From: Bordetella parapertussis
Lineage (GTDB): Bacteria > Cyanobacteriota > Cyanobacteriia > PCC-6307 > Cyanobiaceae
Reading direction: 5' to 3'
Assembly (NCBI GenBank): GCA_943324725.2
Contig: CALPMR020000005.1
Span: forward strand, 1-33,213
Length of the DNA stretch: 33,213 bases
The notes below the pieces were generated by a model. The model had not been told where the DNA came from. It saw only the letters and a program-made list of their open reading frames with translations, and did not search any database. Both the position numbers and the translations under genes were made by a program. Of this stretch, positions 8,850-16,552 are shown piece after piece (the stretch's first letter is position 1; each line of letters starts with the position of its first letter).

Positions 8850-9063
8850 CGCTTCAGGGCGTAACCTGGGGGCTGTTCAGTCTGCCTGATCGACGCTGCC
8901 GCACAATCGCGATGTACGGAAGTGAAGGGCACGGAGTTCATTCGAGCCAGATCTGCGGCCATCTTCCGATTGCCGGGATGCCATGGTGACCTTCGACTGG
9001 AAGATTCCATCTTGACCGGCTACTGTCCCATCCTCAGCCCCAGCCAGTCCCTGCCAGCAATCA

Positions 9064-10197
9064 ATGTTCCGTCGTCTGCTGAATCGCATCCGCCGCGGAC
9101 CAGAACCGATCACCGCGGGGGTCAATCTGGTCCAGGAAGATGGCCCGTCCTTGCTGCCAGCGCCACAGAACATCGGCATCACCGAAATGCCCCAGTCGAT
9201 GCCCTGGACCGTGTCCCGCATCGAACGCATCGTGCGACGCGCCAACGCCCAGCCCAGAGATGCCCAGTGCCAGCTGGAAGCACGCCATGCCCGTCACTGC
9301 CTGTCGCGCTTCTGGCTGCACGCCCCGATCGACCAGCTCGAGGAGCTCTACGGCGGCCCCATTGGTGAAACCTATCGGCTGCTGCTGCGGGGGCCAATCC
9401 CCTCACAGACCCTCTCTGGCGATGAAAGTGAATGGAAGCAACAGCTGGCCCGGCAGCTGGAAACCAACTTCGATGCTCCCGAGCGGCTCAATCTGCTGCT
9501 GGCGGTGATGGCCTACTGCGCCCCGGGCAAAATGCGGCTCACTGAAGCGGCCGACAGCCTGCCTCGCTGGTTGCTGGGAGACTATGTCGCCTGCTTCGCC
9601 CCCGAGCTGGCTGCGGAGCTGGGCCTGCCGATCGGCCTGTTCGACCAGCCCAGCCCCACCAGAAACGCCCCCCTGACGACAAGCCAGCCAGCGACTGTCC
9701 AGGTGGCGACCGCGCCGAATCCCGATCCCGCCCCCTTGCCCCAACTGAGCAGCAGCGGCGGCAGCGAAGCCTTCGCCCAGTTCCAGGACGAGGAATTCAT
9801 CAACCGCATGGTGGGATTGATCAACCTCTACGCCATCGACCGCAGCGATGCCGAGGTGAAGATGGAACTGGCCCGCCTACGTCGTCTGATCGGCCAGATC
9901 TGGCTGGATGTCTCGGTCGCCAGCCTCGAAGCCCTCTATCGCACCAGCCTGGGAACGATCTATCGAGCGCTGCTGTCCAGCAACTTCGGCAACGAAAACC
10001 TATCCCTCGAGGATGAACAACTCTGCAGGAGCCTCACCGCTGTCGCCGTCGACATGGAGCATCCCGCCATGGCCCAGGCGCTACTGGCGACGATGCCCTT
10101 TCATCCCCAGGGGAAAATGGGCCTGGGTCCGGGACAGAAGCGCTTGCCCCTGTGGTTGCAGGAATCCTTCAACAGCCTCGCCGGCCTGGCCAGCTGA
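9064..10197 (+). CDS. Unknown protein made of two copies of a GKM...LPxWL domain
   Basis: The 377-residue product consists of a short basic N-terminus, a first domain (about residues 50-178), a Pro/Thr/Ser/Ala-rich linker (195-238) and a second domain (about 239-370). The copies align along their length: FWLHAPIDQLEELYGGPIG (83-101) with IWLDVSVASLEALYRTSLG (279-297), and APGKMRLTEAADSLPRWLL (153-171) with PQGKMGLGPGQKRLPLWLQ (348-366). The shared hallmark is GKM-x9-10-LPxWL near the domain end, preceded by an ALL/LLL-AxM helix. No catalytic motif, signal peptide or membrane helix is seen. I cannot name the family. Between a glycosyltransferase and the secretion operon, a helper, scaffold or modification role is possible but only inferred. 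ATG 9064 is the only good start. Confidence 0.75.
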   Translation: MFRRLLNRIRRGPEPITAGVNLVQEDGPSLLPAPQNIGITEMPQSMPWTVSRIERIVRRANAQPRDAQCQLEARHARHCLSRFWLHAPIDQLEELYGGPIGETYRLLLRGPIPSQTLSGDESEWKQQLARQLETNFDAPERLNLLLAVMAYCAPGKMRLTEAADSLPRWLLGDYVACFAPELAAELGLPIGLFDQPSPTRNAPLTTSQPATVQVATAPNPDPAPLPQLSSSGGSEAFAQFQDEEFINRMVGLINLYAIDRSDAEVKMELARLRRLIGQIWLDVSVASLEALYRTSLGTIYRALLSSNFGNENLSLEDEQLCRSLTAVAVDMEHPAMAQALLATMPFHPQGKMGLGPGQKRLPLWLQESFNSLAGLAS

Positions 10198-10232
10198 ATG
10201 TTGAGGAGTGAGCCGCGAACAGCGTGCCCGAT

Positions 10233-10520
10233 TCAACGATGGAACTCATGCCAAGCCAGCACATAGGTCAGGTAAGCCACCGGCGGCACCAGCAGCACCG
10301 GCAACAGCGCATAGGCCGAGAGATGGGGTTGGCCGATCAACAGGGGCAGCAGGCAAAGCAGCAAGTAGAAGGCCAGGATCAACAGAATGCGATTCCTCCG
10401 CAGCCCCAACCACACCATCACTCGCAGGCGACGGATCTGCCAGAGCCGTTGAGCTCGCTGAGCGGGCGGGACATGGCGCCACCAGGGATGCTGCCACGGT
10501 TGCCTTCGCAGCGGTTTCAT
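10233..10520 (-). CDS. Small two-helix membrane protein at the end of the secretion operon
   Basis: The 95-residue product has a strongly basic N-terminal 44 residues (many Arg, Trp, Gln), then two closely spaced hydrophobic segments, ILLILAFYLLLCLLPLLI (about 45-62) and ALLPVLLVPPVAYLTYVLA (about 71-89), predicting a hairpin in the inner membrane with the N-terminus in the cytosol. Its ATG follows the hlyD stop after only two bases, which implies translational coupling. A shifted frame over the same bases (10246-10497) lacks the hydrophobic pattern. No family is recognised. Its coupling suggests an accessory role for the exporter, by inference. Confidence 0.65.
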   Translation of the reverse strand: MKPLRRQPWQHPWWRHVPPAQRAQRLWQIRRLRVMVWLGLRRNRILLILAFYLLLCLLPLLIGQPHLSAYALLPVLLVPPVAYLTYVLAWHEFHR

Positions 10521-10522
10521 CG

Positions 10523-11986
10523 TCAGCGCAGGCGCTCCAGGTTGAGACGTTGGTTTTCGAGATAGCCCGTGATGATGTTGATATAGCGGCGTTGCCGCAG
10601 GGTGATATCAGCCGTCAGCGACATCCCCGCCTGCAGCGGAATCGACTTGTGTTCGAGAGCCAGACTCTGACGTTTGAGCTTCAGGACAGCCGGGAAATAA
10701 AGCCCCTGGGCATTACTGGCCGAATCCCGGCCCAACTCCGTGGAGGACAGGGCATCAGAGCCGATACTGGCCACGGTGGCGGGAATACGTCCGTAATCGT
10801 TGGCCGGAAAGGTATCGAGGGAGATATCGGCCCGCTGACCGACACGGACAAAGCCGATGACCGTATTGGGCAGATACACCTTGGCTTGAAGAGCATCATC
10901 AGGAACGATCTTCATGACAGGTTTAGCAGAGTCCTGTTGAACCACCTGCACCACGCTGCCCACTCCGACCGTGATATCAAACACCTGGCCCCGGGCGGGC
11001 GCAGTCAGCACCCCGTAGTGGATGCGCTGACGAGCCTGGCTGATATCACGATCGAGCTCGGCGATGCGGCTGAGATTATCCTCAATCCGTTTGCGAAGAT
11101 CCACCCCCGGGCTGGCCTGGATACCGGCCAACACGGCCCGTAACCTGGAGATTTCCCGTTCCTCGACGCTGCGCTGGGCCTCAAGTTCCTGAACCTTGGT
11201 CGTGGCATCAAGCACCTGCACCTCACTGACGGCGCCGCTATCGCGCAGATCGCGATAGCGGTTGGCCACATTCAGCGCCGTGGTCAGGGTGGCCAACTGG
11301 CCGCGCAGCCGCGCCTGGCTCTTGAGCAGATCCTGCTGGGCGGCCTGGCGGCGGCTGTTGATGTCGCTCTGCTGGCTGGCCAGCTGGCGCCGTTGATTGG
11401 GGCTCAAACCGCGGCCATCGACTTCACCCAGACTGGCCCGATCAATCTGGATCTCATTGAGCAGCTGAGCACGCACCGCCAGAGCCGCCTTGAGACTGCT
11501 GCGGGCGTCCTGCAGATCGAAGCGCAACAAGGGCTGGCCTTTCTTCACCCTCTGGCCTTCGCTGACCAACACAGCCTCCACCTGGCCAGGCACCGGCGCG
11601 TCGATGCGCTTGACGCTGGAGATCGGCTGCAACTTGCCCTGCACCGCGACGGTTTCATTCAGGGGAGCCACAACGGCCCAGAGGACAACAGCAGCGGTGA
11701 TACCGACCGCACTCCAGACCAGCGCCGAGGAGCTGAGACCGCTCTTGCGCAGCAACACCGTCTGACTGAATTGCCATTCCTGCACAGCCGAATCGTTGTC
11801 CCGACGCTGGCCCTGATGCAACAGCGAACCAGCGGTTGGCTTACCGTCGTGATTCTCGAGCAACTCCACCTTGACCGGCACCAGCAAAGGACCAGGACGG
11901 GGACGGGGGCTGGATCGACCTCGAAGGGGTGCGACCAGAAAATCGATGGCGAGATGGATACGATGCTTTAGAGATTGACGCGACAT
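10523..11986 (-). CDS. HlyD-family periplasmic adaptor of the type I secretion system
   Basis: This 487-residue membrane fusion protein links the inner-membrane ABC exporter to an outer-membrane channel. A proline/arginine-rich cytosolic N-terminus of about 85 residues precedes one transmembrane helix (SALVWSAVGITAAVVLWAVV, about 87-106). The first biotinyl-lipoyl half follows (RIDAPVPGQVEAVLVSEGQRVKKGQPLL, residues 127-154), then a long coiled-coil hairpin (about 160-340, rich in Gln, Arg, Leu and Ala), the second lipoyl half (TAPARGQVFDI) and a beta-barrel region (KVYLPNTVIGFVRVGQRADI). Its ATG overlaps the exporter's TGA by one base (TGATG), so the two are translationally coupled. No TolC-like gene is in the window; cyanobacteria usually encode it elsewhere. 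Confidence 0.9.
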   Translation of the reverse strand: MSRQSLKHRIHLAIDFLVAPLRGRSSPRPRPGPLLVPVKVELLENHDGKPTAGSLLHQGQRRDNDSAVQEWQFSQTVLLRKSGLSSSALVWSAVGITAAVVLWAVVAPLNETVAVQGKLQPISSVKRIDAPVPGQVEAVLVSEGQRVKKGQPLLRFDLQDARSSLKAALAVRAQLLNEIQIDRASLGEVDGRGLSPNQRRQLASQQSDINSRRQAAQQDLLKSQARLRGQLATLTTALNVANRYRDLRDSGAVSEVQVLDATTKVQELEAQRSVEEREISRLRAVLAGIQASPGVDLRKRIEDNLSRIAELDRDISQARQRIHYGVLTAPARGQVFDITVGVGSVVQVVQQDSAKPVMKIVPDDALQAKVYLPNTVIGFVRVGQRADISLDTFPANDYGRIPATVASIGSDALSSTELGRDSASNAQGLYFPAVLKLKRQSLALEHKSIPLQAGMSLTADITLRQRRYINIITGYLENQRLNLERLR

Positions 11987-14900
11987 CAGCTCAATCCCTC
12001 CAGGTTCTGACTGTTATAGAGGGCGTAATACCAGCCCTGAAGCGCCATTAACTGCTGGTGGCTGCCCGTTTCCATCACGGCGCCACGATCCATCAGCACA
12101 ATCTGGTCAGCCGGCCTGACCGTGCTCAACCGATGGGTGATGAAAAACACGGTGCGCCCCCGGAATGCCTCGAACAAATTGCGACAGAGCTCCCGCTCGG
12201 TGCGGGCATCAAGGGCGCTGGTGGCTTCGTCAAAAATCAACATACGCGGATTCTGCAAAACGGCCCGAGCAATCGCCAGGCGTTGGCGCTGACCACCGGA
12301 GAGACCAGCACCACGTTCACCGACACTAGAGTTGTAGCCATGTGCCATCTCCATGATGAAATCATGGGCGCAGGCAATGCGGGTGGCACGAATCATCTCT
12401 TCAACAGTGGCATCAGGCTTGACCAGAAGCAGATTCTCACGAATGGTGCCATCAAACAACAGGCTGTCCTGGGGTACGACACCCACCTGGCGACGCAAGG
12501 AGTACAATTCAACCTTGGTAACATCAAAACCATCGATCTTCACCTTTCCTTCAAGGGCTCGATAGAAGCGGGGCAAGAGTTTTAGAACCGTACTTTTGCC
12601 ACTGCCGGAGCTACCAACCATGCCAACAAAACAGCCTTCAGGAATTTCAAGATTGATGCCCTGTAGCACCAAGGGTCCATCGTCTCCGAAACGGAAACTG
12701 ACATTCTCGAACGTGACATGACCGCGAACTGGCGGCATTGGAATATTAGTGGCCTCCTGTTCAGACTGTTCAGTATTACGATCAACCACGTCGCCGACCA
12801 TTTGCAGCTGACGGGTAGCGATGCGGAACTGCTGCCAGGTCTGCACAAGCTGAATCAAAGGCCTGGTTATGTAGCCCGAAATAATACGAAAAGCAATAAA
12901 TCCACCCAGGGTCAGTTGATTCTGCATGACCAGCCAGATACCAAAACCAATCACCAACAAGCCATTGAGATCATTAATAAAAGTTGCAATATTACCGATC
13001 GATTCGGTGGTGAGTTTGAGCTTGAAATCTTCACCAATAAAACGAGAATAGCGATTTAGAAATTCCCAGCGGGTCTTGGTTTCAGCATTCTGCGATTTAA
13101 TCGTCTGAATGCCGGTAATGGCCTCATTCAGGAACGAATAGGTACGAACGGACTCGCCAATTGAACGCTTGACCAGGCCTTCAAACATTGGATTGGTAAC
13201 CAAAGCCAAAATCAACATCAAGGGCAGCGTGCTGAGAGTGACAAGCGTCAGCAATGGATTGATGGCTAGCAAAATAAAGATATAAAGGATGGCAAAGGCG
13301 AAATCGATAACAGTGGTGAGAGCCTGGCCAAGCAAGAACTCACGCAGCCGGTCCAACATATTAAAGTAATAAATAATCTGCCCGACTGGGCGACTATCAA
13401 AGAAGCCCTGGGGCAAACGCACAAGGCGATCAAGAATCGTGGATTTGCTGTCCTGATCAATACGGTTGGCAACCTGGGCGAAGATATAGGTACGCAAGGT
13501 CCGCACGACTGCAGTCGCCACACCCGCGATCAGCAGCAAGACCGAGATACTGATCAAGGCACTCATATTCTGGTAACGAGCCACCTGGTCAATCAGCACC
13601 TGAAGACCAAGAGGTGTAGCCAATGCCAGCAGGTTGACCACACTGGAGGCCACGATCACCTCAACAATTTCGCGGCGATGAGGGCGGATATAGGGCATGA
13701 ACCAGCTCCAGCCAAAGCGCGCCTCCATGCTGTCGAGCCGACGATCAAGCAACAGCAGCTCCACCAGCCCGTTCTCGTCGACCTGCATCTCGGCCAACGG
13801 CACATGCAGAGGGCCCAATTCCGGGTCGAGAATCCGCAGCAGTCCATTCTCATCCACACCATCCAACAACACGAGTTGCTCATGCTGCTCCAAGACGGAG
13901 GGCACCGGCACACGTTGAAGGCGGTCCAAGGGAACCTTGGTCATAATGACCCTCAGTCCTAGATAATCCAACAATTGGCCGGCATTAACCAGGTTCAATC
14001 GAGCCTGTTGCCGCAGGATTGCAGCAATAAAATCGCGGAGGCTATCGCGATTGAGTGGCAAGTTGAAATAACGAGCCAAAGCCGTAGCGATCGCCAGCGG
14101 TATTGTCTCCGCGCCACTGGCCCGTGGCAAGCTGAGAGTGGCTCCGGTAGGTGAGCTGGGTGACAGCGGCCAAGGGGGCAGCGAAGAGTTGTTCTCAACC
14201 AAACCAGCCTGAGTCCCGTTGGCAATCAGATCCTGCGGCAAAAGTTCCGACACGGCCAAAGGCTGGCTCGGGCTCGGGCTCGGGGGCTCCGGCAAACCGA
14301 TCAAACGCAGCCAGGGCAAGGACGGGGCAGCGGATGTCGCCACCTGGTTATCCACCGAGCTCCACAGCGAAGCCAAGGGACCGCCACTGCTATACAGCCA
14401 CAACAGATCCGATCGCGGCTCAACGGGAGGAGTCGATATTGAAATCTGACTGATCAAACCAACGGCCAGCTCCCGATTCAACCAATCATCCAGAAAAGGC
14501 GCATAAGCAGGTTGATGCTGAACGTGCTCTCTGAGTAACTGATAAAGCTCAGCATGGGGCAATTGACGATGAAACCAAGCAGCAAAGGTGTGATGCGCAT
14601 CCAACAGAGCAAGAAAGTGATCGGCGGGGAGCTCCAGGGTCTTCACAGGCCCCATGGCGCGCACATACTCGCAAGGGCGGCGGCGTACCAGCCCACACCA
14701 GCCCACCAGAGAGCCAGGCCCACGACGATCAATCGTGCAGGAGCTCGCGCCAACTGCGTTGGGTGCCAACACCCGCAACTGGCCCTGCAATAGGCAGAAA
14801 ACAGAAGTCGGCAAGACATGAGCCTCGAGCAGGGTCTGACCCAGTCGATAATCACGCTCGACCAGAAAAGAAACTAGTCCGGCTAATTCATCTGCAGGCA

Positions 14901-14994
14901 AGGTGTTGAAGGGCTCGAAATGGGCCAGAACTTGATCAAGCGACTCCTCAGATGGCTGGGGTTTGGGGACGGAGGCCAACGATTCTGAGCTCAT
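11986..14994 (-). CDS. Type I secretion ABC exporter with cNMP-like and C39-like N-terminal domains
   Basis: The 1002-residue exporter has four modules. Residues 25-145 resemble a cyclic-nucleotide-binding fold, but the phosphate-binding cassette is degenerate: the segment around VGWCGLVRRRPCEYV (97-111) lacks the usual Gly-Glu pair and the Arg after Pro. A Ser/Pro-rich linker (235-290) follows. Residues 295-415 are a peptidase-C39-like domain with no cysteine at the expected nucleophile position, though a His (371) and the Asp of ILDP (390) remain, so it probably binds substrate without cleaving it, as in HlyB. Six membrane helices span about 440-720. The ATPase carries Walker A GSSGSGKST (794-802), signature LSGGQ (898-902), Walker B MLIFDE (918-923) and His954. 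It sits between the isomerase and hlyD and energises export of leaderless proteins. Confidence 0.93.
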   Translation of the reverse strand: MSSESLASVPKPQPSEESLDQVLAHFEPFNTLPADELAGLVSFLVERDYRLGQTLLEAHVLPTSVFCLLQGQLRVLAPNAVGASSCTIDRRGPGSLVGWCGLVRRRPCEYVRAMGPVKTLELPADHFLALLDAHHTFAAWFHRQLPHAELYQLLREHVQHQPAYAPFLDDWLNRELAVGLISQISISTPPVEPRSDLLWLYSSGGPLASLWSSVDNQVATSAAPSLPWLRLIGLPEPPSPSPSQPLAVSELLPQDLIANGTQAGLVENNSSLPPWPLSPSSPTGATLSLPRASGAETIPLAIATALARYFNLPLNRDSLRDFIAAILRQQARLNLVNAGQLLDYLGLRVIMTKVPLDRLQRVPVPSVLEQHEQLVLLDGVDENGLLRILDPELGPLHVPLAEMQVDENGLVELLLLDRRLDSMEARFGWSWFMPYIRPHRREIVEVIVASSVVNLLALATPLGLQVLIDQVARYQNMSALISISVLLLIAGVATAVVRTLRTYIFAQVANRIDQDSKSTILDRLVRLPQGFFDSRPVGQIIYYFNMLDRLREFLLGQALTTVIDFAFAILYIFILLAINPLLTLVTLSTLPLMLILALVTNPMFEGLVKRSIGESVRTYSFLNEAITGIQTIKSQNAETKTRWEFLNRYSRFIGEDFKLKLTTESIGNIATFINDLNGLLVIGFGIWLVMQNQLTLGGFIAFRIISGYITRPLIQLVQTWQQFRIATRQLQMVGDVVDRNTEQSEQEATNIPMPPVRGHVTFENVSFRFGDDGPLVLQGINLEIPEGCFVGMVGSSGSGKSTVLKLLPRFYRALEGKVKIDGFDVTKVELYSLRRQVGVVPQDSLLFDGTIRENLLLVKPDATVEEMIRATRIACAHDFIMEMAHGYNSSVGERGAGLSGGQRQRLAIARAVLQNPRMLIFDEATSALDARTERELCRNLFEAFRGRTVFFITHRLSTVRPADQIVLMDRGAVMETGSHQQLMALQGWYYALYNSQNLEGLS
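14265..14282. repeat. Three tandem GGCTCG hexamers inside the exporter gene
   Basis: GGCTCG is repeated exactly three times (14265-14282) in the region encoding the Ser/Pro linker of the ABC exporter. The six-base unit keeps the reading frame, so slippage would only change linker length by two residues per unit. Confidence 0.6.
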
Positions 14995-14999
14995 GTCAA

Positions 15000-15773
15000 T
15001 TAAGCTGACAGGGGAGACAACACTTCTGAGCCAAGCACTTCGCCAGCAAGCAAGGCACGAACCCGTTCCTGGAACCAGAACTCAAACAACTCTTTCTGCA
15101 GTTGTTCACGCATGGCTGGATCCAACTGAGCTGCAAAGCGCTGTTCCAGGCGAAGAACCAACCAGACATCAACAACAAAGAAAGGCTCCCACAACTGGCC
15201 AGGCTCGCCAATTCTTAACCGTGACATCAGATCGGGATGGGCAGCTCCCAAGGGCACCGGTCCAATCAGACCTCGAGAATTGCGCTCAGGACCTTGCGAA
15301 AACATTGGAGCCAAATGATCAAAATCGGCTTCTCGGTCTCGGATCTGCTGATAAATCTCCGCAGCCAAATCGGCATCACGAACACGGATCAAGGAGTAGG
15401 TGACCTGGTCGAGGTGAAGTTTACGTTCGAGGAAATGGCTCTCAACATCAGCGCTATGGTGCTGATGACTGAAGAGCTGAAGTCGCTTGGCAGCAGTCGC
15501 ACGCTCGACCAAATCAACCTCGCCGATATCTTCAGTCCCAAGGTAAGCAATACGCGCATCCAAACTTGAGATACCACGCTCAAGCAAATAGGCTTCAACC
15601 AATGCCTCAACTTGCTGACTGTCCAAAGAGATAGATCGGAGAATCTCATCCATCACAAAGACCTGTGCTATAGCCTGACCAAATCCCCGCTGGCGAATCA
15701 TGCGGTTGATGTCATCGGCGCTCAGCAGAGGCCTACCCGGGGAGAGCTGGATTGTGAGTTGAGATGCTTCCAT
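15000..15773 (-). CDS. PpiC-type (parvulin-like) peptidyl-prolyl isomerase linked to the exporter
   Basis: This 257-residue protein has a helical N-terminus (about 15-115, SurA-like arrangement) and a parvulin-type rotamase region (about 120-212). The latter includes ADFDHLAPMFSQGPERNSRG (149-168), LIGPVPLGAAHPDL, GEPGQLWEPFFVVDVWLVLRL and a C-terminal helix. It catalyses or assists cis-trans proline isomerisation. Unlike SurA it shows no signal peptide, so it should act in the cytosol, perhaps holding the substrate unfolded before export; cyanobacterial type I operons commonly carry such a gene. Some parvulin active-site residues are not obvious, so it might act mainly as a chaperone. It is the first gene of the minus-strand operon, with five bases between its stop and the exporter ATG. 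Confidence 0.8.
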   Translation of the reverse strand: MEASQLTIQLSPGRPLLSADDINRMIRQRGFGQAIAQVFVMDEILRSISLDSQQVEALVEAYLLERGISSLDARIAYLGTEDIGEVDLVERATAAKRLQLFSHQHHSADVESHFLERKLHLDQVTYSLIRVRDADLAAEIYQQIRDREADFDHLAPMFSQGPERNSRGLIGPVPLGAAHPDLMSRLRIGEPGQLWEPFFVVDVWLVLRLEQRFAAQLDPAMREQLQKELFEFWFQERVRALLAGEVLGSEVLSPLSA

Positions 15774-16552
15774 ACTTTGATTCTAAATGAAAATGAGGCA
15801 AAAGGGTGCAAATCCTAGCGCGGGGTGGGCGTTTGCAAGCAGTCCATCCAAACCTGACAAAGTCAGCACCAAGACCAATCAGTTGATTAAAACAAACCAG
15901 GCAAGAGGTGCTGCGAGCAGAATGCGGCTGCACAGCGCACATCTCAATTTACAACAAAGAAGCGACTAGCTCGCTCGCGCCCCGAAGCCAAGATTGATCC
16001 ACATAAAAGTGCAATAACAACAAGTTCACGCAGAGCATCGCCTGTACCGGCGTCGGCCTGAACAAAATGGACAGGCAGTCGCCCAAGCGACTGGAAAATC
16101 CAATCAAGACTAGCAAGAGCTTAATGCAGAGATTGAGAACTTCAAACCACCGATTCGACCACATATGGACGTCCACTCAGCCATTGCCGCAATACGAACC
16201 ACGACACCAAATCAGATCTTAGCCGGCAGAGCAATCATCACCTCAACACTCTCAGCGTGCACCACATGAAACAAGAACACGAAGAATGGGCTCATTACCT
16301 TCAAGCTCAATGAGCATCAGAAGGTGCTGCTTGTCTACGAAAAGCTCAGGACTACTACGATGGGTCCAAAGCGCCAGGGGGATGTGCCAAGAAAATCAGT
16401 AAGATCGAATATGGTCGATTCAAATCAAACAGGCGGCCCTCAAATCGAACAAGGTCTAGCCTGATTCATCCCCATCACCGACAGCTAACAAGATGGAAGC
16501 CAGCAACCCAGGCGAAAATCAGCGCAGTCACAGCCTTTAAACCAAAACAACC
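15774..16552. other. Gene-poor, AT-rich stretch upstream of the secretion operon
   Basis: The 780 bases separate the divergent isomerase gene and the large glycosyltransferase gene, so promoters for both should lie here. No complete gene is recognised. One possible remnant is a frame from ATG 16266 that reads 15 codons to a TGA at 16311, then stays open for 80 codons to a TGA at 16554 overlapping the next start as ATGA. A near-identical 12-base direct repeat (TCAAATCAAACA at 16420, TCAAATCGAACA at 16440) lies about 110 bases before that start. Confidence 0.4.
15812..15838 (-). promoter_or_regulatory. Possible sigma70-type promoter of the secretion operon
   Basis: Read on the minus strand, TTGCAA (15838-15833) and TAGGAT (15817-15812) are separated by 15 bases and lie about 40 bases before the isomerase ATG at 15773. 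The spacing is shorter than the ideal 17, so this is only a weak candidate. Confidence 0.25.
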
